DNA of 32,788 bases from Nocardiopsis chromatogenes YIM 90109. Lineage in GTDB: Bacteria > Actinomycetota > Actinomycetes > Streptosporangiales > Streptosporangiaceae. The notes beneath the pieces were generated by a model. The model was not told where the DNA came from. It saw nothing but the letters and a program-made list of their open reading frames with translations, and made no database searches. The stretch spans positions 2,304 through 35,091 of the forward strand of contig NZ_ANBH01000231.1 in NCBI RefSeq assembly GCF_000341185.1, given 5' to 3'. Made by a program: the position numbers and the translations under genes. The stretch's first letter is position 1; every line of letters begins with the position of its first letter. This document shows positions 8,432-15,444 of the stretch, piece after piece.

Positions 8432-9373
8432 TCAGATGACGGGCGGGCGCCCGTCGCGGGCCATCCGCCAGGCCGTGCGCCACGAGATCGGGGTGCGCGG
8501 CCCGGCCCCGGTCCGCCACCCCTCGCCGAACCCCTGGAACCAGGCGCGCAGCGCGGGGCCCGAGCGCTCCCGCAGCACCGTCATGCCCACCCAGTTCGCC
8601 AGGTAGACCGCGGCCAGCGGCCACGGCAGGTTGCGCCGGGCCAGCCACACCCGGTTGCGGGCGTTGAGCCGGTAGAAGTCGGCGTGCCGGGTCGGCGCCG
8701 TCGCCGGGTGGTACATGACCGCCTCGGCGTCGTACTCGATGTGGTACCCGGCGTCCAGGATGCGCCAGGCCAGGTCGGTCTCCTCGTGGGCGTAGAAGAA
8801 CCCGCCGGGCAGCCCCCCTCCGGCCGCGAAGGCCTCGCGGCGGATGGCGCAGGCGCCGCCGAGGAAGGTGGTCACCCGGCTGGAGCGGCGCGGGTCGCCC
8901 GCGCGCAGCCGGGGCACGTGGCGGCGCTGGTCCGGCCCGCCGTCGGGGTCGGCGATGCGGAACGACAGCGCCCCCAGGCCCGGGTCGGCGGCGAACCGGT
9001 CGGCGAGGCGGCGGCACAGCTCCGGCGAGCGGTACCAGCCGTCGTCGTCGAGGAAGAGCAGGATGTCGCCGTCGGTGGCGGCCGCCCCCTGGTTGCGCCC
9101 CTCGGGGATGCCCAGGTTCTCCTCCAGACGCAGGGTCGCCACCCCCTCGGGCAGCTCCGGCAGGTCGGCGCCGTTGCCCACGACCACGACGTCGACGTCG
9201 GCGCCGCGCTGCTCCAGCACGCTCGTGACCGCGCGGCGCAGCTCGGCCGGGCGGTTGCCCATGGTCAGCACGACACACGAGATCTTCAAGCGCTGGGCAC
9301 CCCCGGCAGGCGCCGGCGCGGGGGCCTCGTGGACGGCCTCCCGGGGCGCTTCCTCGGACACGTGTCGGTTCAT
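8432..9373 (-). CDS. GT2 family glycosyltransferase
   Basis: Inverting GT-A enzyme of 313 residues, resembling rhamnosyl/galactofuranosyl-transferase-like GT2 proteins. Visible are the N-terminal strand ISCVVLTMGNRP (about residue 30), ENLGIPEGRNQG, the metal-binding LFLDDDGWY (about 105-113), a FLGGACAIRREAF acceptor-side block, and YAHEETDLAWRILDAGY, with the ED/TD motif expected for the catalytic base. There is no clear transmembrane anchor, although the C-terminus has amphipathic helices. It lies downstream of the minus-strand polymer operon but is separated from it by three stem-loops, so it likely has its own promoter in 9374-9450. Its stop touches that of the convergent nitroreductase gene. 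Confidence 0.9.
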   Translation of the reverse strand: MNRHVSEEAPREAVHEAPAPAPAGGAQRLKISCVVLTMGNRPAELRRAVTSVLEQRGADVDVVVVGNGADLPELPEGVATLRLEENLGIPEGRNQGAAATDGDILLFLDDDGWYRSPELCRRLADRFAADPGLGALSFRIADPDGGPDQRRHVPRLRAGDPRRSSRVTTFLGGACAIRREAFAAGGGLPGGFFYAHEETDLAWRILDAGYHIEYDAEAVMYHPATAPTRHADFYRLNARNRVWLARRNLPWPLAAVYLANWVGMTVLRERSGPALRAWFQGFGEGWRTGAGPRTPISWRTAWRMARDGRPPVI

Positions 9374-9457
9374 GGCAACCGTTCGTAGGCGTGGACGACG
9401 GGTGGACGGGACCTTACACTCCCGCGAACCCGCTAACGAAAAGATAAGGGACGGTTT

Positions 9458-9481
9458 CCCTTCCCGCCACGGCGGGAAGGG
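9458..9481 (-). terminator. Stem-loop after the polymer operon, distal element
   Basis: A perfect 11-bp inverted repeat, CCCTTCCCGCC at 9458-9468 and GGCGGGAAGGG at 9471-9481, with a very short loop. Reading the minus strand, the stem is followed by AAACC and, a little later, a T-rich stretch (TTATCTTTTCG), which fits termination of the operon that ends at 9533. Confidence 0.65.
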
Positions 9482-9509
9482 CGGCGCCCGGCGTGTCGGG
9501 GCGCCGCCC
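9479..9509 (-). terminator. Stem-loop after the polymer operon, middle element
   Basis: GGGCGGCGCCC at 9479-9489 pairs perfectly with GGGCGCCGCCC at 9499-9509 around a 9-base loop. It shares three bases with the distal stem-loop, so the two structures compete at their junction. It probably acts with its neighbours to end transcription or protect the 3' end. Confidence 0.55.
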
Positions 9510-9511
9510 GC

Positions 9512-9529
9512 GGACGGCCGCGGCCGTCC
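9512..9529 (-). terminator. 18-bp perfect palindrome just after the CDP-alcohol phosphotransferase stop
   Basis: GGACGGCCGCGGCCGTCC is its own reverse complement and lies three bases beyond the stop codon of the phosphotransferase gene. It can form a hairpin and is the first of three consecutive stem-loops met by the transcript. It could also be a protein-binding site; position favours an RNA role. Confidence 0.5.
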
Positions 9530-9532
9530 CGG

Positions 9533-10309
9533 CTACTCCAGCCGCCGCGAGGCCAGCACGCTGACCAGGTGCAGCACGGTCTGCAGCGCGGCCACCGCCA
9601 CGCACACCGCCACCAGGACGCGGGTGGCGGCCAGGTCGCCGCGGACCGCGTCCACCACCGCGACGCCCACGAGCAGGATCGACAGCTCCACCGCCTGGAT
9701 GATCCGGTGGAACCGCAGCGCCGAGGCGGCCTTGCGGGCCAGGCTCAGCCCGGACGAGCGGGGGCGCATGGCCTCCTGGGAGACCTGCTCGGGCAGCCCG
9801 GCCTTGGCGCGGGCCACCACCACGTTGTCGGTCTCGGCCTTGATCAGCGCCACGCCGATCGCCCCGGCCATCCCGGCCACCACCCAGCCGCCGGGCTCGA
9901 AGGCCCCCTGCGCGCGCACGCCCAGCCCGATGAGCAGGGCGATCTCCGAGACGTAGTGGCCGATGCGGTCCAGGTAGATCCCGGCGGTGCTGGTGCGGCC
10001 GGTGTAGCGCGCCACCTCGCCGTCGACGCAGTCGAGCAGCAGGTAGACCTGCACCATGGCGAAGGCCAGCAGCGCCGACCACAGGCCGCCGAAGGCGACG
10101 ACGGCCCCGGCGAGCACGCCGAAGGCCATCATCAGGTAGGTGATGGGGTTCGGCGGCACGCCGAGCCGCACGAACACGGTGCTGAGGTAGGGGGAGACGT
10201 CGCGCATGTACAGGCGGCCGGCCCAGTGCTCCTCGTTGACGCGCTCCTTGACGCCCTCGGGCTGGCCCCCGGCGCGGACCTCAGCGACCGACGGTTTGGA
10301 CATACTCAC
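9533..10309 (-). CDS. CDP-alcohol phosphatidyltransferase family membrane protein
   Basis: Integral membrane phosphotransferase that joins the alcohol phosphate of a CDP-alcohol to an acceptor hydroxyl, releasing CMP. The family signature is at residues 93-118: Asp93, Asp96-Gly97, Ala100-Arg101, Gly110 and Asp114 are all correctly spaced, but the expected fourth Asp is His118 (LDRIGHYV). Several hydrophobic segments flank the motif (about 57-92, 120-160, and near the C-terminus), and PPNPITYLMM precedes it as in the family. The GTG at 10309 has GGAG five bases upstream and lies 29 bases inside the preceding dehydrogenase gene, which suggests coupling; an in-frame ATG at 10303 is an alternative. 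With the adjoining cytidylyltransferase and glycerol-1-phosphate-dehydrogenase-like genes it probably makes a glycerol- or polyol-phosphate lipid or polymer linkage. Confidence 0.9.
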   Translation of the reverse strand: MSMSKPSVAEVRAGGQPEGVKERVNEEHWAGRLYMRDVSPYLSTVFVRLGVPPNPITYLMMAFGVLAGAVVAFGGLWSALLAFAMVQVYLLLDCVDGEVARYTGRTSTAGIYLDRIGHYVSEIALLIGLGVRAQGAFEPGGWVVAGMAGAIGVALIKAETDNVVVARAKAGLPEQVSQEAMRPRSSGLSLARKAASALRFHRIIQAVELSILLVGVAVVDAVRGDLAATRVLVAVCVAVAALQTVLHLVSVLASRRLE

Positions 10310-11348
10310 CGACGCTCCGCCGAATCTCGTCCTCGGACAGGTCCAGGTGCTCCAGCACCGTGTAGCGCCCCGGCCGGGTGGCGGGGGCGTGCGCCACGGC
10401 GCGGGCGAACTTCTCCTCGTCCAGGCCGACGTCCCCGGGGGTCAGCGGCAGCCCGTGGCGGAGCAGGCAGGCGCGGATGTCCCGCATGCGCCGGTCGTCC
10501 TCGCCCAGGTGCCGCGTGCGCAGGAAGTAGGCGAACAGGGCGCCGATCCCGGCCAGCTCGCCGTGGTTGCTCACCCCGGGGTACAGGTGGGTGACGGCGT
10601 GCAGGATCTCGTGGCACCCGCCGCTGGCCGGGCGGCTCGACCCGGCCACCGACATCGCCATCCCGGACAGCACCAGCGCCTCGGCCAGCACGGTGAGGAA
10701 CTCGTCGGACTCCACCGAGTCGGGGCGGTAGAGCACCGCCTCGGCGGCCACCCGGGCGAAGGTGACGGCCATGCCGTCCACCGGCTCGCCCTGCTCGCGC
10801 CCGGCCAGCTCCCAGTCGGCGATCGCGGACAGGTTGGAGACGACGTCCCCCACCCCCGAGCGGACCAGCCGCTGCGGGGCGGCGCGCACGTAGTCCACGT
10901 CGATGACCACCGCGATGGGCATGGACACCCCGTAGGTGCCCTTGCCGCTCTCGTGCTCCAGCGAGGCGGTGGGCGAGCAGATGCCGTCGTGGGCCAGGTT
11001 GGTGGCCACGGCCACCATCGGCACGCCCGCCATGGAGGCGGCGTACTTGGTCACGTCGATGGTCTTGCCGCCGCCGATCCCGGCGACCGCCTCGTAGGCG
11101 CCCGCGCGCAGCCTCTTGCCCAGCTCGGTGGCGGTGTCCACGCTGCCGCCGTCGACCTGGACCACCTCGCAGTCGGGCATGTCGAGGTCGGCGGCGATCT
11201 GGCCGCCCTGCCCCGGGCCGACCGCGACGGCGATGCGGCCCGAGGTGGCGATCCGGCGGTCGGACAGGACCGACCCGAGGGAGGCGATGGCGCCCCGGCG
11301 CACGTCGATGGTGAGCGGGGACGGCAGCATCCGGGCTAGTAGCGGCAT
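10281..11348 (-). CDS. Glycerol-1-phosphate dehydrogenase-like iron-containing alcohol dehydrogenase (AraM/EgsA type)
   Basis: Predicted NAD(P)-dependent, metal-requiring dehydrogenase of 355 residues that would reduce dihydroxyacetone phosphate to sn-glycerol-1-phosphate, or a related keto-polyol phosphate. Visible are GGGKTID at 92-98 for the dinucleotide, TNLAHDGICSP at 116-126 (the HDG of this branch), SGVGDVVSNL with metal ligand Asp168, and SGMAMSVAGSSRPASGGCHE with His246. NHGELAGIG with His262 follows. The SSRPASG...H and HGE patterns separate it from dehydroquinate synthase. ATG at 11348 has GGAG upstream and overlaps the preceding nucleotidyltransferase gene by 13 bases; an in-frame ATG at 11330 lacks a ribosome site. 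It sits between cytidylyltransferase and CDP-alcohol phosphotransferase genes. True substrate and stereochemistry are inferred. Confidence 0.88.
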   Translation of the reverse strand: MPLLARMLPSPLTIDVRRGAIASLGSVLSDRRIATSGRIAVAVGPGQGGQIAADLDMPDCEVVQVDGGSVDTATELGKRLRAGAYEAVAGIGGGKTIDVTKYAASMAGVPMVAVATNLAHDGICSPTASLEHESGKGTYGVSMPIAVVIDVDYVRAAPQRLVRSGVGDVVSNLSAIADWELAGREQGEPVDGMAVTFARVAAEAVLYRPDSVESDEFLTVLAEALVLSGMAMSVAGSSRPASGGCHEILHAVTHLYPGVSNHGELAGIGALFAYFLRTRHLGEDDRRMRDIRACLLRHGLPLTPGDVGLDEEKFARAVAHAPATRPGRYTVLEHLDLSEDEIRRSVGEYVQTVGR

Positions 11349-12067
11349 GCGATCTCCCGGGCGCGCGCGAGGTCGTCGTGGTCGTCCACCTCGACCCAGT
11401 CGACCTTGCCGATCGGGGCGACGGCGATCTTGCCGCCGCGGGTGACCAGCTCCTGGAAACCGTCCTCGTAGTACAGGTCCGGGTCGCGCTCCCAGACGGC
11501 CTTGAGGGCGTCGGCCAGGCGGCCGGCGACGGCGCCGTCGACGAGGGTGGCGCCGATGTACTCCCCGGCCGCGGTGGCCGGGTCCATCCTCTTGGTGATG
11601 CGCTCCAGGTGCCCCGAGCCGTCCAGGGTCACCTTCATCTCCTCGTCGGCGAGGGTTTTCGCGTTGTCCACCGCCAGGAGGAGCTCCGGTCCGCGGGCGG
11701 CCAGTAGCGTCTCTTCCACACTCACCGGGTGCACCGTGTCGCCGTTCACCAGGAGGACGCCCTCGGAGAAGTACTCACGCGCGGTCCACAGGGAGTAGGC
11801 GTTGTTCCACTCCTCGGCCTTGTCGTTGTAGACCAGGGTGAGACTGACGCCGTGGCGGCGCTCCAGCGCCTCCTTGCGCTCCTCGACCGCTTCGGAGCGG
11901 TAGCCGACGACGACCACGACGTCGGTCAGGCCCGAGGCCGCCAGGTTGCGCAGCGAGATGTCCATGATGGTGGTCTCGCCGTCGACCGGCACCAGTGCCT
12001 TGGGGAGCGTGTCGGTGTAGGGGCGCAGCCTCCGGCCGGCTCCGGCCGCAAGAACCATACCGAGCAT
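11336..12067 (-). CDS. LicC-like nucleotidyltransferase (phosphocholine/polyol-phosphate cytidylyltransferase family)
   Basis: A 243-residue sugar-nucleotidyltransferase fold. The N-terminus MVLAAGAGRRLRPYTDTLPK carries the nucleotide and pyrophosphate-binding loop, with Lys23. NNAYSLW at 88-94 is the hallmark of the LicC/phosphocholine cytidylyltransferase branch, and VNGDTV at 108-112 provides a metal Asp. The C-terminal VDWVEVDDHDDL supplies the second metal site. Known relatives couple CTP to phosphocholine or to inositol- or polyol-phosphates. Here, next to a glycerol-1-phosphate-dehydrogenase-like gene and a CDP-alcohol phosphotransferase gene, making a CDP-glycerol-like donor is the best guess. 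ATG at 12067 follows AAGGAGG by 11 bases. It begins 16 bases after the upstream membrane protein gene ends and overlaps the next gene by 13. Confidence 0.88.
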   Translation of the reverse strand: MLGMVLAAGAGRRLRPYTDTLPKALVPVDGETTIMDISLRNLAASGLTDVVVVVGYRSEAVEERKEALERRHGVSLTLVYNDKAEEWNNAYSLWTAREYFSEGVLLVNGDTVHPVSVEETLLAARGPELLLAVDNAKTLADEEMKVTLDGSGHLERITKRMDPATAAGEYIGATLVDGAVAGRLADALKAVWERDPDLYYEDGFQELVTRGGKIAVAPIGKVDWVEVDDHDDLARAREIACRY

Positions 12068-12083
12068 GTACGCGCGTTCCTCC

Positions 12084-12728
12084 TTAGGTCGTGGGGGCGC
12101 CTGCGCCTCCCGGTTCGTCGCCGGTGTCCGCCAGGTCGGCCACCGGTGTGCGGGCCCAGCCCGCCACCGCCCCGTAGGCGAGCAGCACGGCCAGGTAGCC
12201 GGTGAGCGCGCCGAAGGCGAACGGCAGCCAGCCCAGGGCGCCTCCCGCGGCGGCGAGCAGCATGCGGCCGTCCCATCCGAGCATCGCCCGAGCGGCCCGG
12301 TCCGGTGGACCGGCCCCTTGGCGTGCCCGGCAGACGGTACCGCAGTGGTGCAGGGCCACCACGACCAAGAGTACGAACACCAGGGGGCCCGGTACGCCGC
12401 CGCCCGTGCCCAGCGCGAGCAGGTACAGGTATTCGGACCCGCGGAGGAGGGGGACGGCGAGGGGGTCGTGGCGGCCGCCGTGCGGATGCGCCGAGGCGGC
12501 TCCGGCCAGCAGGAGCGCGGCCACCGGTGCGAACAGGGTAATGCCTGTGGCCGCCCCCAGGCCTGCCGCGAGCAGGACGCCGGTCACCAGTGCGGCGGCG
12601 GCCGCGGGCGGCACCGGCGGCAGCGCGCCGCCCCCCACCCGCCCCAGCAGCCGCGCGAGGTGACCATCATCACGGAGAAACCGCACGTCGACGGGTGTCG
12701 ACCCGCGGCCCGGGGGGAACGCGTCCAC
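12084..12728 (-). CDS. Membrane protein resembling the C-terminal part of DUF5941 proteins
   Basis: A 214-residue hydrophobic protein with about four to five membrane segments. The series RDDGHLARLLGRVGGG near the start, PLLRGSEYLYLLALG, VALHHCGTVCRARQ and GWDGRMLLAAAGGALG matches, from memory, the C-terminal part of actinobacterial DUF5941-domain proteins, whose N-terminal parts include a CDP-alcohol-transferase-like region. The Tyr/Asp of the usual HHYDTVYR block are changed to HHCGTVCR here. The GTG start lies one base after the TAG of the upstream gene and in a different frame. The pair may be a naturally split protein or one gene broken by a frameshift. Function is unknown; context places it with polymer synthesis or export. 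Confidence 0.72.
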   Translation of the reverse strand: MDAFPPGRGSTPVDVRFLRDDGHLARLLGRVGGGALPPVPPAAAAALVTGVLLAAGLGAATGITLFAPVAALLLAGAASAHPHGGRHDPLAVPLLRGSEYLYLLALGTGGGVPGPLVFVLLVVVALHHCGTVCRARQGAGPPDRAARAMLGWDGRMLLAAAGGALGWLPFAFGALTGYLAVLLAYGAVAGWARTPVADLADTGDEPGGAGAPTT

Positions 12729-12729
12729 G

Positions 12730-13479
12730 CTAGCCGCTCGGCCCCCTTTCCGGACGGGGGTCCGCGAGGGCGGCGGTCACCGCGATCGCGCACCCCACCA
12801 TGAGTGCGATGAAGGTCACGCGCGCGTCGGCGGCCAGGGCCCCCACGGCGATGACGGCGAACCGCAGCGGCCGGGGGAAGGCCGCCGCCTCCCGCAGCAC
12901 GCCGACCGCGGCGGGGCGCCGGGCGGGGGCGGCCCGGCCCGGCCTCCGGGGCCCACGGGCCCGGTGCGGACCGAGCAGTTCGTCGGCCAGGCCGGGGTCG
13001 GTGCGCTCGGGCGCGGTCCCCATGCCGGGCAGCCGCGCCAGCGGGGAGCCCTCGCGCGGGGCGGGCACGCCCGCCGCGGGCGGGACCGGGGCGGCCCGGC
13101 GGCCCTCGGCCTCCAGGACGCTGTCGCGCAGCGCGAGGGCGATCAGCGCGCCCGCCGCCCACGCCCAGGCCTCGTCCTCTCCGGAGAGCGCGCCCCCGAC
13201 GGCCAGGCCCGCGTAGACCGCGTACTCGCCCAGCCGCCCGAGCACGACCGCCAGCCACTCCTCCAGGGCGTCCCGGCGGCCCGCGGCGGCCCACACCCGT
13301 GCCCGGCCGGCCGCCAGGACCGCGCCGAGCAGGGCCGATCCCGCCAGGGCACCGCGCGTATCGCCCGCGGAGAACCAGACCGCGGCCAGCACGGCCGCCA
13401 CGGGCGCGATCCGCGTGAACACGGCGGAGGTCACCCGTCGAGCGTCCCCCGCGCGGGGGTGCCCGGCAACCTCCGACAC
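12730..13479 (-). CDS. Membrane protein resembling the middle part of DUF5941 / degenerate CDP-alcohol transferase
   Basis: A 249-residue protein with hydrophobic segments near residues 20-60, 85-125 and 205-240. The segment DALEEWLAVVLGRLGEYAVY resembles the second half of a CDP-alcohol phosphotransferase motif region, but the catalytic DG-x2-AR signature is absent, so it is not expected to be active. RFAVIAVGALAADARVTFIALM matches a block that, in DUF5941 proteins I remember, directly precedes the RDDG segment found in the next gene. The GTG start at 13479 lies 19 bases after the ABC ATPase gene ends; its ribosome site is weak and a later GTG is possible. It is followed after one base by the second half-like gene. 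Probably a membrane component of the same pathway; function unknown. Confidence 0.65.
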   Translation of the reverse strand: MSEVAGHPRAGDARRVTSAVFTRIAPVAAVLAAVWFSAGDTRGALAGSALLGAVLAAGRARVWAAAGRRDALEEWLAVVLGRLGEYAVYAGLAVGGALSGEDEAWAWAAGALIALALRDSVLEAEGRRAAPVPPAAGVPAPREGSPLARLPGMGTAPERTDPGLADELLGPHRARGPRRPGRAAPARRPAAVGVLREAAAFPRPLRFAVIAVGALAADARVTFIALMVGCAIAVTAALADPRPERGPSG

Positions 13480-13498
13480 GCCCCGGGCCGGGGCGCGC

Positions 13499-14338
13499 TC
13501 AGGCGGCCTCGCCGCCGCCCTTCTCCTGCTCGCCCTTCTCCTGCCTGCGGCGCTTCTTCTCCTCGGCCGCCTTCTTGCGGGCCTCGGTCTCGGCCTTGGA
13601 GTCGGCGTTGTAGGCCTCCAGCGCCGTCCCGATGTCGGCGTCCAGGGCCAGCTCGCCGTCCTTGATGTACAGGCCCCGGTCGCAGAACCGCTTGAGGTCG
13701 GTCTCGTTGTGCGAGACGAGGACCATGGTGCGGTTCTTGGCCAGCATCCGCTCGATGGCCTCGTAGCACTTCTTCTTGAAGGCCTTGTCGCCCACCGCCA
13801 GCACCTCGTCGACGAGCATGACGGGGTGCTCCAGCTGGGAGATGAGCGCGAAGCCCAGGCGCACCTTCATGCCGCTGGAGTAGTGCCGCACGGGCATGTC
13901 GATGTAGCCCTCGCGGATGTTGGCGAACTCCACGATCTCGTCGAAGCGCGCGTCGATGGTCTCGGTGTCCATCCCGTGCAGGGACCCGACCAGGTAGACG
14001 TTCTCCCGCCCGGTGAGCTGGTCGTTGAACCCGGCGCGCAGCTCCAGCAGCGGGGCCACCTTCCCGCGCACCCGCACGCTGCCCTCGTCCGGGATGAGCA
14101 CCCCGGCGATCATCTTGAGCAGGGTGGACTTCCCGGTGCCGTTCTTGCCGACGATGCCGACGCACTCGCCCTCGGCGATCTGGAAGGAGACGCCGCGCAT
14201 GGGCCAGAAGTCGGCCCCGGCCGCGTTGGGGTCGCGCTTCCTGCCGTGGATGAACATCTCGCGCAGGCTGCGCTTGCGCCGGCGGTTCACCGCGAAACTG
14301 ATGCCGAGGCCCTCGGCCTCGATGATCGGCTCCGCCAT
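13499..14338 (-). CDS. ABC transporter ATP-binding protein, polysaccharide/teichoic acid export (TagH/Wzt type)
   Basis: Cytosolic ATPase of an ABC-2 exporter moving a lipid-linked polymer across the membrane. Walker A GKNGTGKS is at 64-71, the Q-loop region lies near 100-106, the signature is the variant YSSGM (153-157) typical of Wzt/TagH/RfbB proteins, Walker B is VMLVDE at 173-178, and the switch His is in LVSHN. The N-terminal SLREMFIHGRKR segment is also usual for this group. A charged Lys/Glu tail of about 30 residues ends the protein; there is no separate carbohydrate-binding domain like that of long Wzt proteins. The ATG at 14338 overlaps the permease stop (TGATG), with AAGGAG five bases upstream, so the two are co-translated. 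Confidence 0.94.
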   Translation of the reverse strand: MAEPIIEAEGLGISFAVNRRRKRSLREMFIHGRKRDPNAAGADFWPMRGVSFQIAEGECVGIVGKNGTGKSTLLKMIAGVLIPDEGSVRVRGKVAPLLELRAGFNDQLTGRENVYLVGSLHGMDTETIDARFDEIVEFANIREGYIDMPVRHYSSGMKVRLGFALISQLEHPVMLVDEVLAVGDKAFKKKCYEAIERMLAKNRTMVLVSHNETDLKRFCDRGLYIKDGELALDADIGTALEAYNADSKAETEARKKAAEEKKRRRQEKGEQEKGGGEAA

Positions 14339-15192
14339 CACAACTCCTTAAGGACGGCCGTCTCCAGGCGCCGGAACACCCAGTATCCGACAACGAGGAA
14401 GGCGAGCGCACCCACGAGGGCCGTGGTGAGCGCGAAGCCCCCGTGCGCGGCGGCCGACGCCAGGCCCGGGGCGTCGGCGGGGTACCAGACGGCGTGGTGC
14501 ATCTTGAAGATCCCCAGCAGCGGGTTGAGCTGGAAGAGGGCCTTGAACCAGCCGGGGAAGGAGGAGTCCGCGGCCAGCACCATGCCCGAGGGGATGATGA
14601 TCGCCGAGGCGTAGAACAGGATCCGGTTGAGGATGCGCACGATCCGCTCCACGTCCCGGACCAGCACGTTGACCGAGGCCAGCAGGAAGGTCACGCCGAG
14701 GGTGAAGGCGTACTGCACCACCAGCGCCGCCGGGAGCCAGACCAGCACGCCCATGGCCGTGGTGCGCCCGCCCAGGAAGAACACGAACACCAGCAGCACG
14801 GGCCAGGTGAACAGGTAGTCCACGAAGCCGCGGGTGACCACCGCGATCGGGAAGATCTCCCGGGGCACCTTCATCGTGGTGATGAGCTTGGACTGGGAGA
14901 TCAGGGCCTTGGGCGCCTCGTTCAGCGCGGTACTGAACCACAGCCAGGGCAACAGGCCGGAGATCAGGAACAGCAGGTAGCCGCCGGGGGCGTCGTCGCC
15001 CCCGGGGACGCCCCGGTCCGTGTTGAAGATCAGCCCGAACACGAAGAAGTAGACCCCGGCCATGGCCAGGGGTTCGAGCATCGACCACGCGTAACCGAGG
15101 ATCGATTTCTGGTATTTGACCTTCAGGTCGCGCCGGACCAGGAGGCCAACGACCTGACGGTTCTGCCAGACGGCCAGCGCCCTTGACGCCAC
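14338..15192 (-). CDS. ABC-2 type permease, polysaccharide/teichoic acid export (TagG/Wzm type)
   Basis: Membrane partner of the ATPase encoded immediately downstream. The 284 residues carry about six hydrophobic segments, beginning near YAWSMLEPLAMAGVYFFVFGL and ending with ALVGALAFLVVGYWVF. The N-terminal QVVGLLVRRDLKVKYQKSILGYAWSML amphipathic region, the SGLLPWLWFSTALNE segment and the NLLGIFK-like LNPLLGIFKMHHAVWYP near the last helices are typical of TagG/Wzm proteins. I chose GTG at 15192 because a near-perfect AAGGAGG lies five bases before it; the open frame runs much further upstream but only antisense to the cytidylyltransferase gene. It is the first gene of the minus-strand operon and diverges from the IspD/TarI gene across 252 bases. 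Confidence 0.93.
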   Translation of the reverse strand: MASRALAVWQNRQVVGLLVRRDLKVKYQKSILGYAWSMLEPLAMAGVYFFVFGLIFNTDRGVPGGDDAPGGYLLFLISGLLPWLWFSTALNEAPKALISQSKLITTMKVPREIFPIAVVTRGFVDYLFTWPVLLVFVFFLGGRTTAMGVLVWLPAALVVQYAFTLGVTFLLASVNVLVRDVERIVRILNRILFYASAIIIPSGMVLAADSSFPGWFKALFQLNPLLGIFKMHHAVWYPADAPGLASAAAHGGFALTTALVGALAFLVVGYWVFRRLETAVLKEL

Positions 15193-15444
15193 CGCCACCT
15201 CCTTGGGGGTGTGCAGTCGTGAGACCTTGCGGCCGGAGGCGGCGAGGGGGCGCGCTCCGGCCAGGGGGTGGGACGTTCGAGAGCCGCGCGGGGCAGACCC
15301 GGCGTCGCCGCGCGCACCGCGCTGCGGGCGCGCCCGGCGGCGGACGCCGTCCCCGGGGCGACACAAGGGTACCGGTCGGCGGCGGGCGCCCCGTCCCGTA
15401 GGTTCTGCTGGAGGAACGCGCGAGAGGGAAAGCCGAGGTGTGCG

